NCBI GenBank assembly: GCA_937927685.1 | Contig: CALBSC010000053.1 | Location: forward strand, 1-38,917 | Length of the DNA stretch: 38,917 nt | Origin: an uncultured Burkholderiales bacterium | GTDB taxonomy: Bacteria; Pseudomonadota; Gammaproteobacteria; Burkholderiales; Burkholderiaceae_C | Direction: 5' to 3' | Shown: positions 14,992 to 25,785 of the stretch, piece after piece | Layout: every line of letters begins with the position of its first letter | Position numbering within the stretch: the stretch's first letter is position 1 | The notes under the pieces: generated by a model | What the model saw: only the letters and a program-made list of their open reading frames with translations | What the model was told of the DNA's origin: nothing | The model's database searches: none | Translations under genes and position numbers: made by a program

Positions 14992-16770
14992 GTGTCACAC
15001 TTTGGCGCCGTGAACCGCACTAACCCCGCCATCGTTGCCCAGGACGCCGTGCGCCGGCTGCCCCGGCTGGCGCTGTGGCTGTTTTGCCTGGCCTACCTGG
15101 TGCCGGGCTGGATGGGCCGCGAGCCCTGGAAATCGCTGGACATGGGGGCCTTCGGCTACATGCAGGCCCTGGCCGGAGGCACCTCGGACTGGTTGCGTCC
15201 GCTCTTGATGGGTCAGCCACCCGAAATCGATGCGCTGCTGCCCTACTGGCTGGGCGCCTGGTCCCTTCAGCTCGGGCCCGCCTGGGTGGACCCCGCCCTC
15301 CTCGCCCGACTACCCTTCATCCTGCTGTCAGGCCTCACGCTGGCAGGCACCTGGTACGGGGTGTATTACCTGGCACGCGCCGAGCAGGCCCAACCGGTGG
15401 CCTTTGCCTTTGGCGGCGAGGCGTCCCCCAAGGACTATGCACGAACCCTGGCGGATGCAGGCCTGCTCGCCCTGATCGCCTGCCTGGGGCTCGCGCGCAT
15501 GTCGCACGAGATTACCCCGCTGCTGGCCCAGCTGGCCTGGGTGAGTCTGGTGTTTTACGGGGTGGCCGTGGTGGTGGCCCACCCGGGTCGCAGTCTGGTG
15601 GCGTTTGCCCTCGGCCTGGCCGGGCTGACCCTCAGTGGCGCGCCCAGCCTGGCGCTGATCCTGGGGCTGGGCTCGGTGTTGCTGTGTCAGCTGGACCCGG
15701 CGGTCCGACAGCGGCGCGTGCTGTGGGGACTGTTGCTGATGTGCCTGCTGTCAGCCGGCCTGGCCCACGTGCTGGAACTGTGGCGCTGGCGCCTGGTCAG
15801 CCTGCCGCAGGAGGCCGCGGCCTGGCGCAGCCTGCTGCGCCTGATGATGTGGTTCACCTGGCCCACCTGGCCGTTGGCGCTGTGGACAGTGTGGCGCTGG
15901 CGTGGTCACTGGACCACGCTGCGCTGGAGCCGGCACCTGGTGATTCCCCTGTGGTTCACGGCCGTGGCGCTGGTCACGGCCGTCATGACCGGTTCGCCCG
16001 ATCGCACGCTGTTGCTGGCCTTGCCGGCCCTGGCTGCGCTGGCGGCCTTTGCCTTGCCCACCTTGCAACGCAGCGTGAAAGCGCTGATCGACTGGTTCAC
16101 GCTGTTGTTCTTCAGCGGTTGCGCCCTCGTCATCTGGACCGTCTGGCTGTCCATGCAAACCGGCTGGCCGGCACAGCCTGCGGCCAACGTGGTGCGCCTC
16201 GTCCCCGGATTCACCCCAGATTTCGGTCCGGTAGCGTTCGCGCTGGCCCTGCTGGCCACCGGGGTCTGGTGCTGGCTGGTGCGCTGGCGCGTGGGGCGAC
16301 ACCGCGCTGCGTTGTGGAAAAGCCTGGTGTTGCCCGCCTCGGGCGCAGCCTTGTGCTGGTTGCTGCTCATGACGCTGTGGCTCCCGATGCTCGACTTTGC
16401 CCGCAGCTACGCGCCGCTGGTTCGTAATGTGGTGGCGCTCATGGGTGGTCCCGCGCCCTGCGTGCAGGTTCATGGCCTGACCCAGGGCCAACTGGCCGCT
16501 TTCCAGTACCACGGCCGTCTCACGCTGGCCCCTCTGGTACCGCCTGGGCCTGTTACTCCACCCGCTTCAACCGGTCTGCAGTGCCCCTGGCTGATCGTGG
16601 ATTCGGATGCCGTGTCGGCCCTGGCCGGCGGCCCGCACCTGTCGACCTGGACGCGCGTACAAACCGTTCGCCGACCGTCTGACGACAACGAGGACGTGGT
16701 GTTGTGGCGGCGCATGGCGCCTGAACCCCCTGCCGTCACCACGCCCAGCCCCAGCCCGAAACGCCCATGA
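14992..16770 (+). CDS. ArnT-like membrane glycosyltransferase-family protein
   Basis: A 592-residue integral membrane protein with about a dozen hydrophobic segments, resembling the ArnT/PMT (GT83, GT-C) family that transfers sugars from polyprenyl phosphate in the periplasm. The N-terminal pattern (short cytosolic part, first helix, then GREPWKSLDMGAFGYMQALA) corresponds to the ArnT first periplasmic loop, but only one aspartate is present where active members usually show D-E. Donor and acceptor are unknown. Start is uncertain: TTG 14980, GTG 14992 and GTG 15010 are in frame; 14992 has a GGA seven bases upstream. The C-terminus has a soluble Pro-rich tail. The stop overlaps the MATE gene start (ATGA), so the two are co-expressed. 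Confidence 0.75.
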   Translation: MSHFGAVNRTNPAIVAQDAVRRLPRLALWLFCLAYLVPGWMGREPWKSLDMGAFGYMQALAGGTSDWLRPLLMGQPPEIDALLPYWLGAWSLQLGPAWVDPALLARLPFILLSGLTLAGTWYGVYYLARAEQAQPVAFAFGGEASPKDYARTLADAGLLALIACLGLARMSHEITPLLAQLAWVSLVFYGVAVVVAHPGRSLVAFALGLAGLTLSGAPSLALILGLGSVLLCQLDPAVRQRRVLWGLLLMCLLSAGLAHVLELWRWRLVSLPQEAAAWRSLLRLMMWFTWPTWPLALWTVWRWRGHWTTLRWSRHLVIPLWFTAVALVTAVMTGSPDRTLLLALPALAALAAFALPTLQRSVKALIDWFTLLFFSGCALVIWTVWLSMQTGWPAQPAANVVRLVPGFTPDFGPVAFALALLATGVWCWLVRWRVGRHRAALWKSLVLPASGAALCWLLLMTLWLPMLDFARSYAPLVRNVVALMGGPAPCVQVHGLTQGQLAAFQYHGRLTLAPLVPPGPVTPPASTGLQCPWLIVDSDAVSALAGGPHLSTWTRVQTVRRPSDDNEDVVLWRRMAPEPPAVTTPSPSPKRP

Positions 16771-18125
16771 ACCACGAACGGGGACTGATCGCCCGTCAGG
16801 CCGGCACCGTGCTGGTGGGTCAGGTCGCCGTGGTGGCGTTTGGCGTGATCGACACCCTGGTGGCAGGGCGGCACTCTGAAGCCGCCCTGGCGGCCCTGTC
16901 GGTGGGTTCTGCGGTGTACATCACGGTGTTTGTGATGCTCATGGGCTTGCAGCAGGCCCTGTTGCCCGTGCTGTCCGAACTGCATGGCGCAGACCGCCCC
17001 CACGAAGTGGGCCGACAGTTCCGGCAATCCTTGTACCTGTGGGCCCTCAACTCGGTGGTGGGGATGGGCGCCCTGCTGTGGCCCGACCCCCTGCTGGCCT
17101 GGACCGGGGTGCCCGACGCCATGCAACCCGCCGTGCGGGAGTACTTGCACGTGCTGGCCTGGTCGCTGCCGCCGGCGTTGCTGTTTCGACTGTTCAGCAC
17201 GCTCAATCAGAGTCTGGGCCGGCCCAAGGCGGTCACCTGGATTCAGGTGCTTGCCCTGTGCCAGAAAGTGCCGCTCTCCTTCCTGCTGGCCTTGGGGGTG
17301 GGAGACTGGTCGGGCTGGGGACTGGCGGGCTGTGCCTATGCCACCCTGGCGGTGAACTTCGCCATGATCCTGATGGGCGGTTTTTTGTTGCGCAACCGGT
17401 CCTTGTATGGCCGTTACCGGTTGTGGCATCGGCTGGAGTCGCCGGACTGGCGCGTCTTGGGCCAGTTGGCCCGGCTGGGTATCCCCAACGCCATGTCGGT
17501 CACCGTGGAGGTGACGTCCTTCACGCTGATGGCGCTCTTTGTGGCGCGCCTGGGCACCGTGGCGTCGGCCAGCCACCAGGTGATGACCAGCCTGGCGGCA
17601 TTGACCTACATGGTGCCCTTGTCCTTTGCCATTGCCACCAGCGCGCGGGTGAGTTACTGGATCGGTGCGCAGCGTCCACAGGACGCCATTCGGGCCACGC
17701 GCGAGGGCTTTGTGCTGGTCATCGGGTGTGCCTTGGGCGTGGCACTCGTGCTGCTGGTGTTGCACAACCCCATTGCACAAGCCTACACGCGCCAGCCGCC
17801 AGTGGCGATGATGGCCGCCGGCATGATCAGCTGGCTGGCCTTGTATGTGCTGGCCGACGCCACCCAGGTGATGTGCTTTTTCCTGTTGCGCTGCTACCGC
17901 GTCACCCTCGCACCCTTGATGATTTACTGCGTCTTGCTGTGGGGCGGCGGTCTGTCAGGCGGCTACTGGCTGGCTTATCGGGGGTGGGAGGGCTGGCCCC
18001 CCATGCAACACCCCGTGGCGTTCTGGATCGCCAGCAGCCTGGCCCTGGTGATGGCCTCAATCCTCATGGCGCTCCTGCTGCGCTGGACCCAGCGCGCCCG
18101 CGAGTCCCGTGTCGAGTCTGCCTGA
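16767..18125 (+). CDS. MATE family multidrug/toxic compound extrusion transporter
   Basis: A 452-residue inner-membrane protein with about 12 hydrophobic helices in two similar halves, matching NorM-type MATE antiporters that export cationic compounds using Na+ or H+. Recognisable segments are VIDTLVAGRHSEAALAALSV near the N-terminus and ARLGTVASASHQVM in the second half, both typical of each MATE bundle. It starts within the upstream gene's stop (ATGA). The last 69 bp overlap the convergent phoR gene on the other strand. Substrate is not predictable; a role in flipping a lipid-linked compound cannot be excluded. Confidence 0.9.
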   Translation: MNHERGLIARQAGTVLVGQVAVVAFGVIDTLVAGRHSEAALAALSVGSAVYITVFVMLMGLQQALLPVLSELHGADRPHEVGRQFRQSLYLWALNSVVGMGALLWPDPLLAWTGVPDAMQPAVREYLHVLAWSLPPALLFRLFSTLNQSLGRPKAVTWIQVLALCQKVPLSFLLALGVGDWSGWGLAGCAYATLAVNFAMILMGGFLLRNRSLYGRYRLWHRLESPDWRVLGQLARLGIPNAMSVTVEVTSFTLMALFVARLGTVASASHQVMTSLAALTYMVPLSFAIATSARVSYWIGAQRPQDAIRATREGFVLVIGCALGVALVLLVLHNPIAQAYTRQPPVAMMAAGMISWLALYVLADATQVMCFFLLRCYRVTLAPLMIYCVLLWGGGLSGGYWLAYRGWEGWPPMQHPVAFWIASSLALVMASILMALLLRWTQRARESRVESA

Positions 18126-19454
18126 CTCGTTGAAACGCTCCAGCGGCAGCATGAAGCCGAACCGCGAGCCCTGTCCTGGCACGCTGCTGATCATGACTTG
18201 CCCACCATGCCGTTGCACCACGTGCTTGACGATGGCCAGGCCGAGTCCGGTGCCCCCGGTTTCGCGGGAACGGCTGCGGTCCACCCGGTAAAAGCGCTCG
18301 GTCAGCCGCGACAAATGCTGCGGCGCGATGCCCGGACCGTTGTCCTCGACCCAGAATTCCACGCCCTGGGGCGGATGCAGTCGCCAGCCCACCTCCACGC
18401 GGCCCCCCGGCGGGGTGTAGCGCAATGCGTTGCTGATGAGGTTGGACATGGCACTTTGCAATTCGGTGCGGGCTCCGGCCACGGACCTGGCCTGCAAGTC
18501 GGGGTCCAGGCTGAAGACCAGTTCATGGGACGTGGCGTCATGCCCGGCCCCCGCCAGGCCGCGTGCGTCGTGTTCACAGCTTTGCCACAAGGTGGCCACC
18601 GGGGTGCGCTCCGTCATGCCGGGCATGGGGCTGCCCTCCAGACGTGAGAGCGTCAGCAAATCAGCCACCAGGCTCTGCATGCGTTGCGACTGCTGCGCCA
18701 TGAGGTCCAGGTAGCGGCTGCGCTCGTCGGCCTGCAGCGGCAGGGTTTGCAAGGTTTCAATGAACCCCGAGAGGACCGTCAGCGGGGTGCGGATTTCGTG
18801 CGAGACATTGGCCACAAAATCGCGCCGCATGGTGTCGGCTTGCTCCAGCGCCGTGATGTCGCGGCTCAGCAGCAGGCGCTGCCCGTCGCCATAGGGAAAC
18901 CAGTGCAGCGACACGCGTTGCGGGGCATTGGGACGACTCAGGCGCCCCTCGATCACCACCCCCTGCTCTCCAGTCTCGCCCTGCATGAACGCCATGAAAG
19001 CCGGATCGCGCACCAGGTTGGTGATGAGTTGCAAGCGGTCCCGTTGCGCGTCCAGCCCCAGGTGCTGGGCAGCGGTCTGGTTGCACCATTCAATGTGGTT
19101 GCCCTCATCGAGCAGCAGCACGCCGTTGGGTGAGGCCTGAACGGCTGCGGTGAGTCGCAACAGGCGTTTGTCGCTGCGGGCCATGTCCTGACGCATCCGC
19201 CGTTGAAAGCGACGCATGCGATCGGCCAGTTCGCCCCACAGGCCCCACCGGGTGGGCAGGTTCTCCAGCTCCTCACCGATCACCCAGTTGAGCACGCGAT
19301 GGCCACGCCAGAGATCGCTGATCACCCACACCGTGGCGCTGAACGCTGCGCCCAGGGCCGCTCCCTGCCAGTCCCACCCCGGGCTCCATCCCTGGGCACC
19401 GACGAGGATCCCCAATCCAAGCATCAGAAAAAATGTGAGGAGACGGGACAGCAT
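18057..19454 (-). CDS. phoR: PhoR-like sensor histidine kinase
   Basis: Membrane kinase of the phosphate-limitation two-component system, normally partnered with PhoB and controlled by Pst/PhoU. The 465 residues show two N-terminal hydrophobic segments (about 5-20 and 30-47) with almost no periplasmic part, a PAS domain (about 100-200), the phospho-acceptor box FVANVSHEIRTPLT (H219), and the ATPase N, G1 (DNGPGIA) and G2 (GGTGLGLAIV) boxes. This architecture is specific to PhoR. It begins 27 bp after the glmM stop, and no phoB, phoU or pst gene is present on either side. Its 3' end overlaps the convergent MATE gene by 69 bp. Confidence 0.9.
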   Translation of the reverse strand: MLSRLLTFFLMLGLGILVGAQGWSPGWDWQGAALGAAFSATVWVISDLWRGHRVLNWVIGEELENLPTRWGLWGELADRMRRFQRRMRQDMARSDKRLLRLTAAVQASPNGVLLLDEGNHIEWCNQTAAQHLGLDAQRDRLQLITNLVRDPAFMAFMQGETGEQGVVIEGRLSRPNAPQRVSLHWFPYGDGQRLLLSRDITALEQADTMRRDFVANVSHEIRTPLTVLSGFIETLQTLPLQADERSRYLDLMAQQSQRMQSLVADLLTLSRLEGSPMPGMTERTPVATLWQSCEHDARGLAGAGHDATSHELVFSLDPDLQARSVAGARTELQSAMSNLISNALRYTPPGGRVEVGWRLHPPQGVEFWVEDNGPGIAPQHLSRLTERFYRVDRSRSRETGGTGLGLAIVKHVVQRHGGQVMISSVPGQGSRFGFMLPLERFNESGRLDTGLAGALGPAQQERHED

Positions 19455-19481
19455 GCCGGGGGAAGATGAAGGGCCGGTCGG

Positions 19482-20825
19482 TCAGTTGGCAGGGACTTGC
19501 CGCACCTGTTCCGCCAGGCGTTGCGCACAACCCTCGGCCAGCTGCGCATCATCGGCCTCCACCATGACACGCACCAGCGGCTCCGTGCCACTGGCCCGGA
19601 TGAGGACACGACCGCGCGCGCCCAGTTGCACTTCCTCGGCATGAATCGCCGCTTGAAGCGGCGCATGTCGCTTCCAGTCCTGGCCGGGCTGAAGACGCAC
19701 ATTGATCAGGGTTTGCGGGTAAAGCGTCACGTCATGCAACAACCCGGCAGGTCGCTGGCCGCGACGCACGCAGGTCTGGAGCACTTGCAAGGCACTGACC
19801 AGTCCATCCCCCGTGCTGTGCTTGTCCAGCACGAGCAAATGTCCCGAGCTCTCCCCCCCCAACAACCACTGGCGGCGTCCCAAGCCTTCCAGCACGTAGC
19901 GGTCGCCCACCGCGGCGCGCTCGACCTCCACGCCACGCTGGCGCAAGGCCACCTCGATCGCCAGATTGGTCATGAGGGTGCCCACCACCCCCGGCACAGA
20001 CTCGCCGCGGGACAAACGGTCATCGACCATCAGGTAGAGCAGTTCGTCACCATTGAACAAACGACCGGTGTGGTCCACGATTTGCAAGCGGTCGGCATCG
20101 CCGTCCAGGGCAATGCCCAGGTCGGCCTGACGCTCCAGCACGGTCTGACGCAGCAGCTCGGGGTGCGTGGCACCCACGCCCTGGTTGATGTTCAAGCCAT
20201 CCGGCGCACAGCCTATCGTGATGACCTCGGCCCCCAGTTCGTGGAACACCTTGGGGGCAATGTGGTAGGCCGCCCCATGGGCCGCGTCCACCACCAGTCG
20301 CATGCCCTTGAGGGTGAGGTCGGAAGGAAATGTGCTTTTACAAAATTCGATGTAGCGGCCCGCCGCATCGTCCAGACGACGTGATTTGCCCAGGGAGGCC
20401 GAATCCACCCACTGGGGGACTTCGTCCAGCGCCGCTTCCACCGCCAGTTCCCACGCATCGTCGAGTTTGCTGCCCTGGGCACTGAAAAATTTGATGCCGT
20501 TGTCCTGGAACGGGTTGTGGCTGGCGCTGATCACCACCCCCAGACTCGCACGCTGGGCGCGGGTCAGGTAGGCCACGCCGGGAGTGGGCAAGGGCCCGAG
20601 CAACACCACATCCACACCTGCCGAGTTGAGCCCGGACTCCAGAGCTGATTCGAGCATGTAGCCCGAAATGCGGGTGTCTTTGCCAATCAGCACCGTGGGC
20701 CGATGCTCGGTGCGACGCAAGACACGCCCCACGGCGTGTCCCAGGCGCAAAACAAAATCCGGGGTGATGGGAGGCAGACCCACGGTACCGCGAATGCCAT
20801 CCGTGCCAAAGTATCGACGTGTCAT
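19482..20825 (-). CDS. glmM: Phosphoglucosamine mutase
   Basis: Interconverts glucosamine-6-phosphate and glucosamine-1-phosphate for UDP-GlcNAc, needed for peptidoglycan and LPS. The 447-residue protein has the phosphoserine loop GVVISASHNP (S102), the metal-binding DGDADR loop, and the C-terminal phosphate-binding RASGTEPLVRVM. The N-terminus RRYFGTDGIRG is standard, which fixes the start at the ATG at 20825 rather than further upstream. It follows folP by 44 bp, the usual bacterial arrangement ftsH-folP-glmM. Confidence 0.97.
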   Translation of the reverse strand: MTRRYFGTDGIRGTVGLPPITPDFVLRLGHAVGRVLRRTEHRPTVLIGKDTRISGYMLESALESGLNSAGVDVVLLGPLPTPGVAYLTRAQRASLGVVISASHNPFQDNGIKFFSAQGSKLDDAWELAVEAALDEVPQWVDSASLGKSRRLDDAAGRYIEFCKSTFPSDLTLKGMRLVVDAAHGAAYHIAPKVFHELGAEVITIGCAPDGLNINQGVGATHPELLRQTVLERQADLGIALDGDADRLQIVDHTGRLFNGDELLYLMVDDRLSRGESVPGVVGTLMTNLAIEVALRQRGVEVERAAVGDRYVLEGLGRRQWLLGGESSGHLLVLDKHSTGDGLVSALQVLQTCVRRGQRPAGLLHDVTLYPQTLINVRLQPGQDWKRHAPLQAAIHAEEVQLGARGRVLIRASGTEPLVRVMVEADDAQLAEGCAQRLAEQVRQVPAN

Positions 20826-20869
20826 GAAGGGTGTGGGGTGATGAGATCTTCGTCTGAAACTAGATTGTC

Positions 20870-21733
20870 TCAGACCTGCGAGCCGGACCGCCATACCTTC
20901 AAGGCGGCCACGGTGGCCGCCACGTCATGCACGCGCACCACGCGGGCACCGCGTTCCACGGCCAGCACGGCGGCGGCGACCGAGGGCACCAGCCGATCCT
21001 GCACGTCCAGACCGGTCACGGCGCCGAGCGAGGACTTGCGCGACCAGGCCGCCAGGAGCGGATAGCCCAGCGCCATCAACTGGGGCTGCTCACGCAACAG
21101 GGCAAAGTTCTGCGCCACGGTTTTGCCGAACCCGATGCCGGGGTCGAGGCATATCCTGGCATCCGCAATGCCCGCAGATTGCAACGCCGCCACGCGCTCG
21201 CGCAGGAATTCCAGCACTTGCTCGACCGCATCACCCGCCATGGGCTCGCGCTGCATGGTCTGGGGCTCGCCGTGCATGTGCATGACACACAGACCACAGC
21301 GGGAGGCCTGCACACTTGCCAGGGCCCCGGGCTGCCGCAACCCCCAGATGTCGTTGATGATGTCCACCCCCTGGTCCAGGGCGCGCCGCATGGTGGTAGC
21401 CCGGTAAGTGTCCACCGAAACGGGCACCTGCCAGCGGACCAACTCCTGGAGCACGGATTCAAGCCGCTGCCATTCTTCCTCGTCGCTCAGGGGCCGCGCA
21501 CCCGGCCTTGACGATTCGGCACCAATGTCCAGGATATCGGCGCCTTCATCCAGCAGTTGGCGGGCATGCGCCAGGGCAGGCTCGGCGGTTGCCCAACGAC
21601 CGCCATCCGAGAACGAATCGGGCGTCACGTTGACGATGCCCATGATGCGGGGCCGATCGAGTTCGATGCGAAACCGCGAGGTCTCCCAGAAAGACACATG
21701 GGGCCGAAGCCCCATGTGTGTTGAGTCACTCAT
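20870..21733 (-). CDS. folP: Dihydropteroate synthase
   Basis: Joins p-aminobenzoate to dihydropterin pyrophosphate in folate synthesis; target of sulfonamides. The 287 residues form a TIM barrel with the signatures IMGIVNVTPDSFSDGG, ILDIGAESSRPGA, INDIWG, MHMHG, LDPGIGFGK and SRKSSLG, all as in chromosomal FolP. There is no insertion of the type linked with sulfonamide resistance at the SRKS region. The chosen ATG at 21733 lies 17 bp after the ftsH stop; an internal ATG six codons later is also possible. Confidence 0.97.
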   Translation of the reverse strand: MSDSTHMGLRPHVSFWETSRFRIELDRPRIMGIVNVTPDSFSDGGRWATAEPALAHARQLLDEGADILDIGAESSRPGARPLSDEEEWQRLESVLQELVRWQVPVSVDTYRATTMRRALDQGVDIINDIWGLRQPGALASVQASRCGLCVMHMHGEPQTMQREPMAGDAVEQVLEFLRERVAALQSAGIADARICLDPGIGFGKTVAQNFALLREQPQLMALGYPLLAAWSRKSSLGAVTGLDVQDRLVPSVAAAVLAVERGARVVRVHDVAATVAALKVWRSGSQV

Positions 21734-21750
21734 TGCCGCAACCGCATCCG

Positions 21751-23673
<1,923 letters not shown>

Positions 23674-23846
23674 TGCTGACTCCAAACAAGACCGCCGCTG
23701 AGGCAGCCACAAACGGGCACTGAGGCCCACAATTCCAAGACTTGTGCCATGGGAGGCATGTTGTATGCCATTCTAGGCGTTTCAAGAGCCGCCAGCGCGA
23801 AAATTGAAACCATAAGTCATCCAGGCAACAAGGTTATCGACCCGTT

Positions 23847-24506
23847 TCAGCGCCCTTTGAGCCCTCGCCCCACCAGAAATGTCTCGGAAGACTTGTCACG
23901 GCTGGCTTTGGGCTTGATGGGTTTGACCTGGACAAACGTTTCCTTGAACAGTTTGGCCAGCTGGCTGTAGCCACTGCCATGGAACACCTTGGTCACCAGG
24001 GCCCCCTGTGGCTTGAGGTGGCTCACAGAAAAAGCCACCGCCAGCTCCACCAGGTGGCTGATGCGAGCGGAATCCGCCGAGGAGATGCCCGACAGGTTGG
24101 GGGCCATGTCGGAAATGACCAGATCCACCTGTCGCCCCCCCAGGGCGGCACTGACCTGCTCCAGCACGGCGTCCTCGCGGAAATCCCCCTGGATGAATTG
24201 CACCCCTTCGATGGGTTCCATCGGCAGGACATCCAGCGCGATCAACGTGCCATCCAGCTCCCCCACGGCCGCCCCCTGGGGGGAGAGGCACCGGCGGGCG
24301 TACTGGCTCCAGGCACCGGGGGTGCTCCCCAGGTCCACAATGACGTGCCCCGGCCGGATCAGCCCCAGTTGTTCGTCCATTTCCTTCAGTTTGAAGGCCG
24401 CACGGGCGCGATAACCCTCTTTCTGGGCCATCTTGACGTAGGGGTCATTGACGTGGTCGTTGAGCCACGCCTTGTTGACCTTTTTGCTTTTGGTTTGAAT
24501 CTTCAA
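23847..24506 (-). CDS. rlmE: 23S rRNA 2'-O-ribose U2552 methyltransferase RlmE (FtsJ/RrmJ)
   Basis: Methylates U2552 in the A-loop of 23S rRNA at a late stage of 50S assembly. A TTG start at 24506, preceded by AGGA, gives 219 residues beginning MKIQTKSKKVNKAWL. The SAM motif VDLGSTPGAWSQ (57-68) and the catalytic K-D-K-E tetrad (K39, D133, K173, E208) are intact. Longer readings upstream run into the oppositely oriented yhbY gene and are unlikely. The 34-bp gap to yhbY must hold promoters for both directions. Confidence 0.96.
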   Translation of the reverse strand: MKIQTKSKKVNKAWLNDHVNDPYVKMAQKEGYRARAAFKLKEMDEQLGLIRPGHVIVDLGSTPGAWSQYARRCLSPQGAAVGELDGTLIALDVLPMEPIEGVQFIQGDFREDAVLEQVSAALGGRQVDLVISDMAPNLSGISSADSARISHLVELAVAFSVSHLKPQGALVTKVFHGSGYSQLAKLFKETFVQVKPIKPKASRDKSSETFLVGRGLKGR

Positions 24507-24539
24507 TCGGTATCCTGCCTGGGAAGGGATAATACCCCC

Positions 24540-25013
24540 ATGTCTGCCATTCAACTCACGCCCGCTCAGCGCAAGGAGCACCGCGCGTTGGCGCACCACC
24601 TCGAACCCGTTGTCATGATCGGTCAGGACGGCCTGACCGAGGCCGTGCAACGCGAGATCGATGCCGCCCTGAACGCCCATGGCCTGATCAAGGTGCGCGT
24701 ACTGGGCGACGACCGCACGGCCCGTGACACCCTGTTCCAGACCCTGGCCGACCGCCTGGAGGCGGCCCCCATCCAGCACATCGGCAAGTTGCTGGTGTTG
24801 TGGCGCCCCAAGCCGGTCAAGGAAAAGGTCCAGGAAGAGGAACGCAAGCCCGGGCCGCGTGACTTCAAGGTGCTGAAGTACAGCAGCCGTGGCGGCCAAC
24901 GTCCCCAGGTCAAAACCGTGCGGGTGTTGGGCAACCAACGCCTGACGTCTGGCGGCCAGATCAAACGGGCCAAGCCCAAACAGACGTCCGTCAAGAAAAA
25001 ACAGCTGGGCTGA
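24540..25013 (+). CDS. yhbY: YhbY/CRM-domain ribosome assembly RNA-binding protein
   Basis: CRS1-YhbY domain protein associated with pre-50S particles. The first 95 residues cover the whole domain, with the GxxG-like loop in VMIGQDGLTEAV and IKVRVLGDD, and IGKLLVLWRP at its end. E. coli YhbY stops there (97 residues); this protein has about 60 further residues rich in Lys, Arg and Gln. The ATG at 24540 gives the family start, and GATAAT lies six bases before it. It diverges from rlmE, which also acts on the large subunit. Confidence 0.93.
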   Translation: MSAIQLTPAQRKEHRALAHHLEPVVMIGQDGLTEAVQREIDAALNAHGLIKVRVLGDDRTARDTLFQTLADRLEAAPIQHIGKLLVLWRPKPVKEKVQEEERKPGPRDFKVLKYSSRGGQRPQVKTVRVLGNQRLTSGGQIKRAKPKQTSVKKKQLG

Positions 25014-25023
25014 CCTGCTGCGC

Positions 25024-25785
25024 ATGACCCGCCCCACCCTTTCTGTCATCCTGATCACCAAGAACGAGGCCGAGCTCGTGGGCCAGTGCCTCGAGTCGGT
25101 GAAATGGGCCGACGAGATCATCGTGGTCGATTCGGGCAGCACGGACGCCACGGTGGAGATTTGCCAACGCTACACCGACCGGGTGACGGTGACCGATTGG
25201 CCTGGGTTTGGTCCGCAAAAAAACCGGGCGCTGGCGATGGCCACGGGGGAGTGGGTGTTGTCGATCGATGCCGATGAGGAGGTGACGCCGGCGTTGGCCC
25301 AGGAGATTCAAGACACGCTGCAAGCCCCTTTGGCACAGGGCTACACGCTCCCACGACTCTCCAGCTATTGCGGGCGGTTCATGCGCCATTCGGGCTGGTG
25401 GCCCGATCCGGTGCTGCGATTGTTCAAGCGCGAAGCCGGTTCGTTCACATCGGCGCGCGTGCATGAGCGGGTGGACCTGGAGGGCCAGGTGGGCGCATTG
25501 CACCACACCCTGCTGCATCACAGCTTTCGCTCGCTGGACCAGGTGCTCCACAAGGTCAACCACTACTCGCACGAGGGCGCCCTCGCGTTACATGCGCAGG
25601 GCCGCCGTGCCAGCCTGTCCACGGCGATTGGTCATGGCCTGTGGTCATTCATTCGCACCTATATCCTCAAGCGTGGATTTCTGGATGGACGCGAAGGCTT
25701 CATTCTGGCCGTGTCCAACGCAGAAGGTACTTATTACCGGTACCTGAAGCTGATGTATCTGCAGGACAAGGCGTCAAGCCCATGA
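25024..25785 (+). CDS. GT2 glycosyltransferase, WaaE/KdtX-like (LPS core)
   Basis: A 253-residue cytoplasmic GT-A fold enzyme. The start SVILITKNEAELVGQCLESV, the nucleotide-binding DSGSTD and the metal-binding DADEE segment, followed by PRLSSYCGRFMRHSGWWPD, match the WaaE/KdtX group that adds a glucose or similar hexose to the inner LPS core. The C-terminal part contains a membrane-associating helix region. It starts 10 bp after yhbY and is joined to the next gene by an ATGA overlap, marking the beginning of the polysaccharide locus. Exact sugar and linkage are not determined. Confidence 0.88.
   Translation: MTRPTLSVILITKNEAELVGQCLESVKWADEIIVVDSGSTDATVEICQRYTDRVTVTDWPGFGPQKNRALAMATGEWVLSIDADEEVTPALAQEIQDTLQAPLAQGYTLPRLSSYCGRFMRHSGWWPDPVLRLFKREAGSFTSARVHERVDLEGQVGALHHTLLHHSFRSLDQVLHKVNHYSHEGALALHAQGRRASLSTAIGHGLWSFIRTYILKRGFLDGREGFILAVSNAEGTYYRYLKLMYLQDKASSP

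Noticed and set aside
15075..16427. 450-codon frame overlapping the ArnT-like gene, and a 436-codon antisense frame at 16470-17780
   Set aside because: Both translate to Gly/Arg/Pro/His-rich sequence without membrane segments, whereas the chosen frames give consistent membrane proteins.
17039..18133. 364-codon alternative frame in the MATE gene
   Set aside because: It is a shifted reading of the transporter with no recognisable fold; the MATE frame has helices and family segments throughout.
23780..23786. CTTGAAA on the minus strand upstream of ftsH as a heat-shock (sigma-32) -35 element
   Set aside because: The -35 match is perfect, but no CCCCAT-like -10 lies 13-17 bp downstream, so a heat-shock promoter is not supported.
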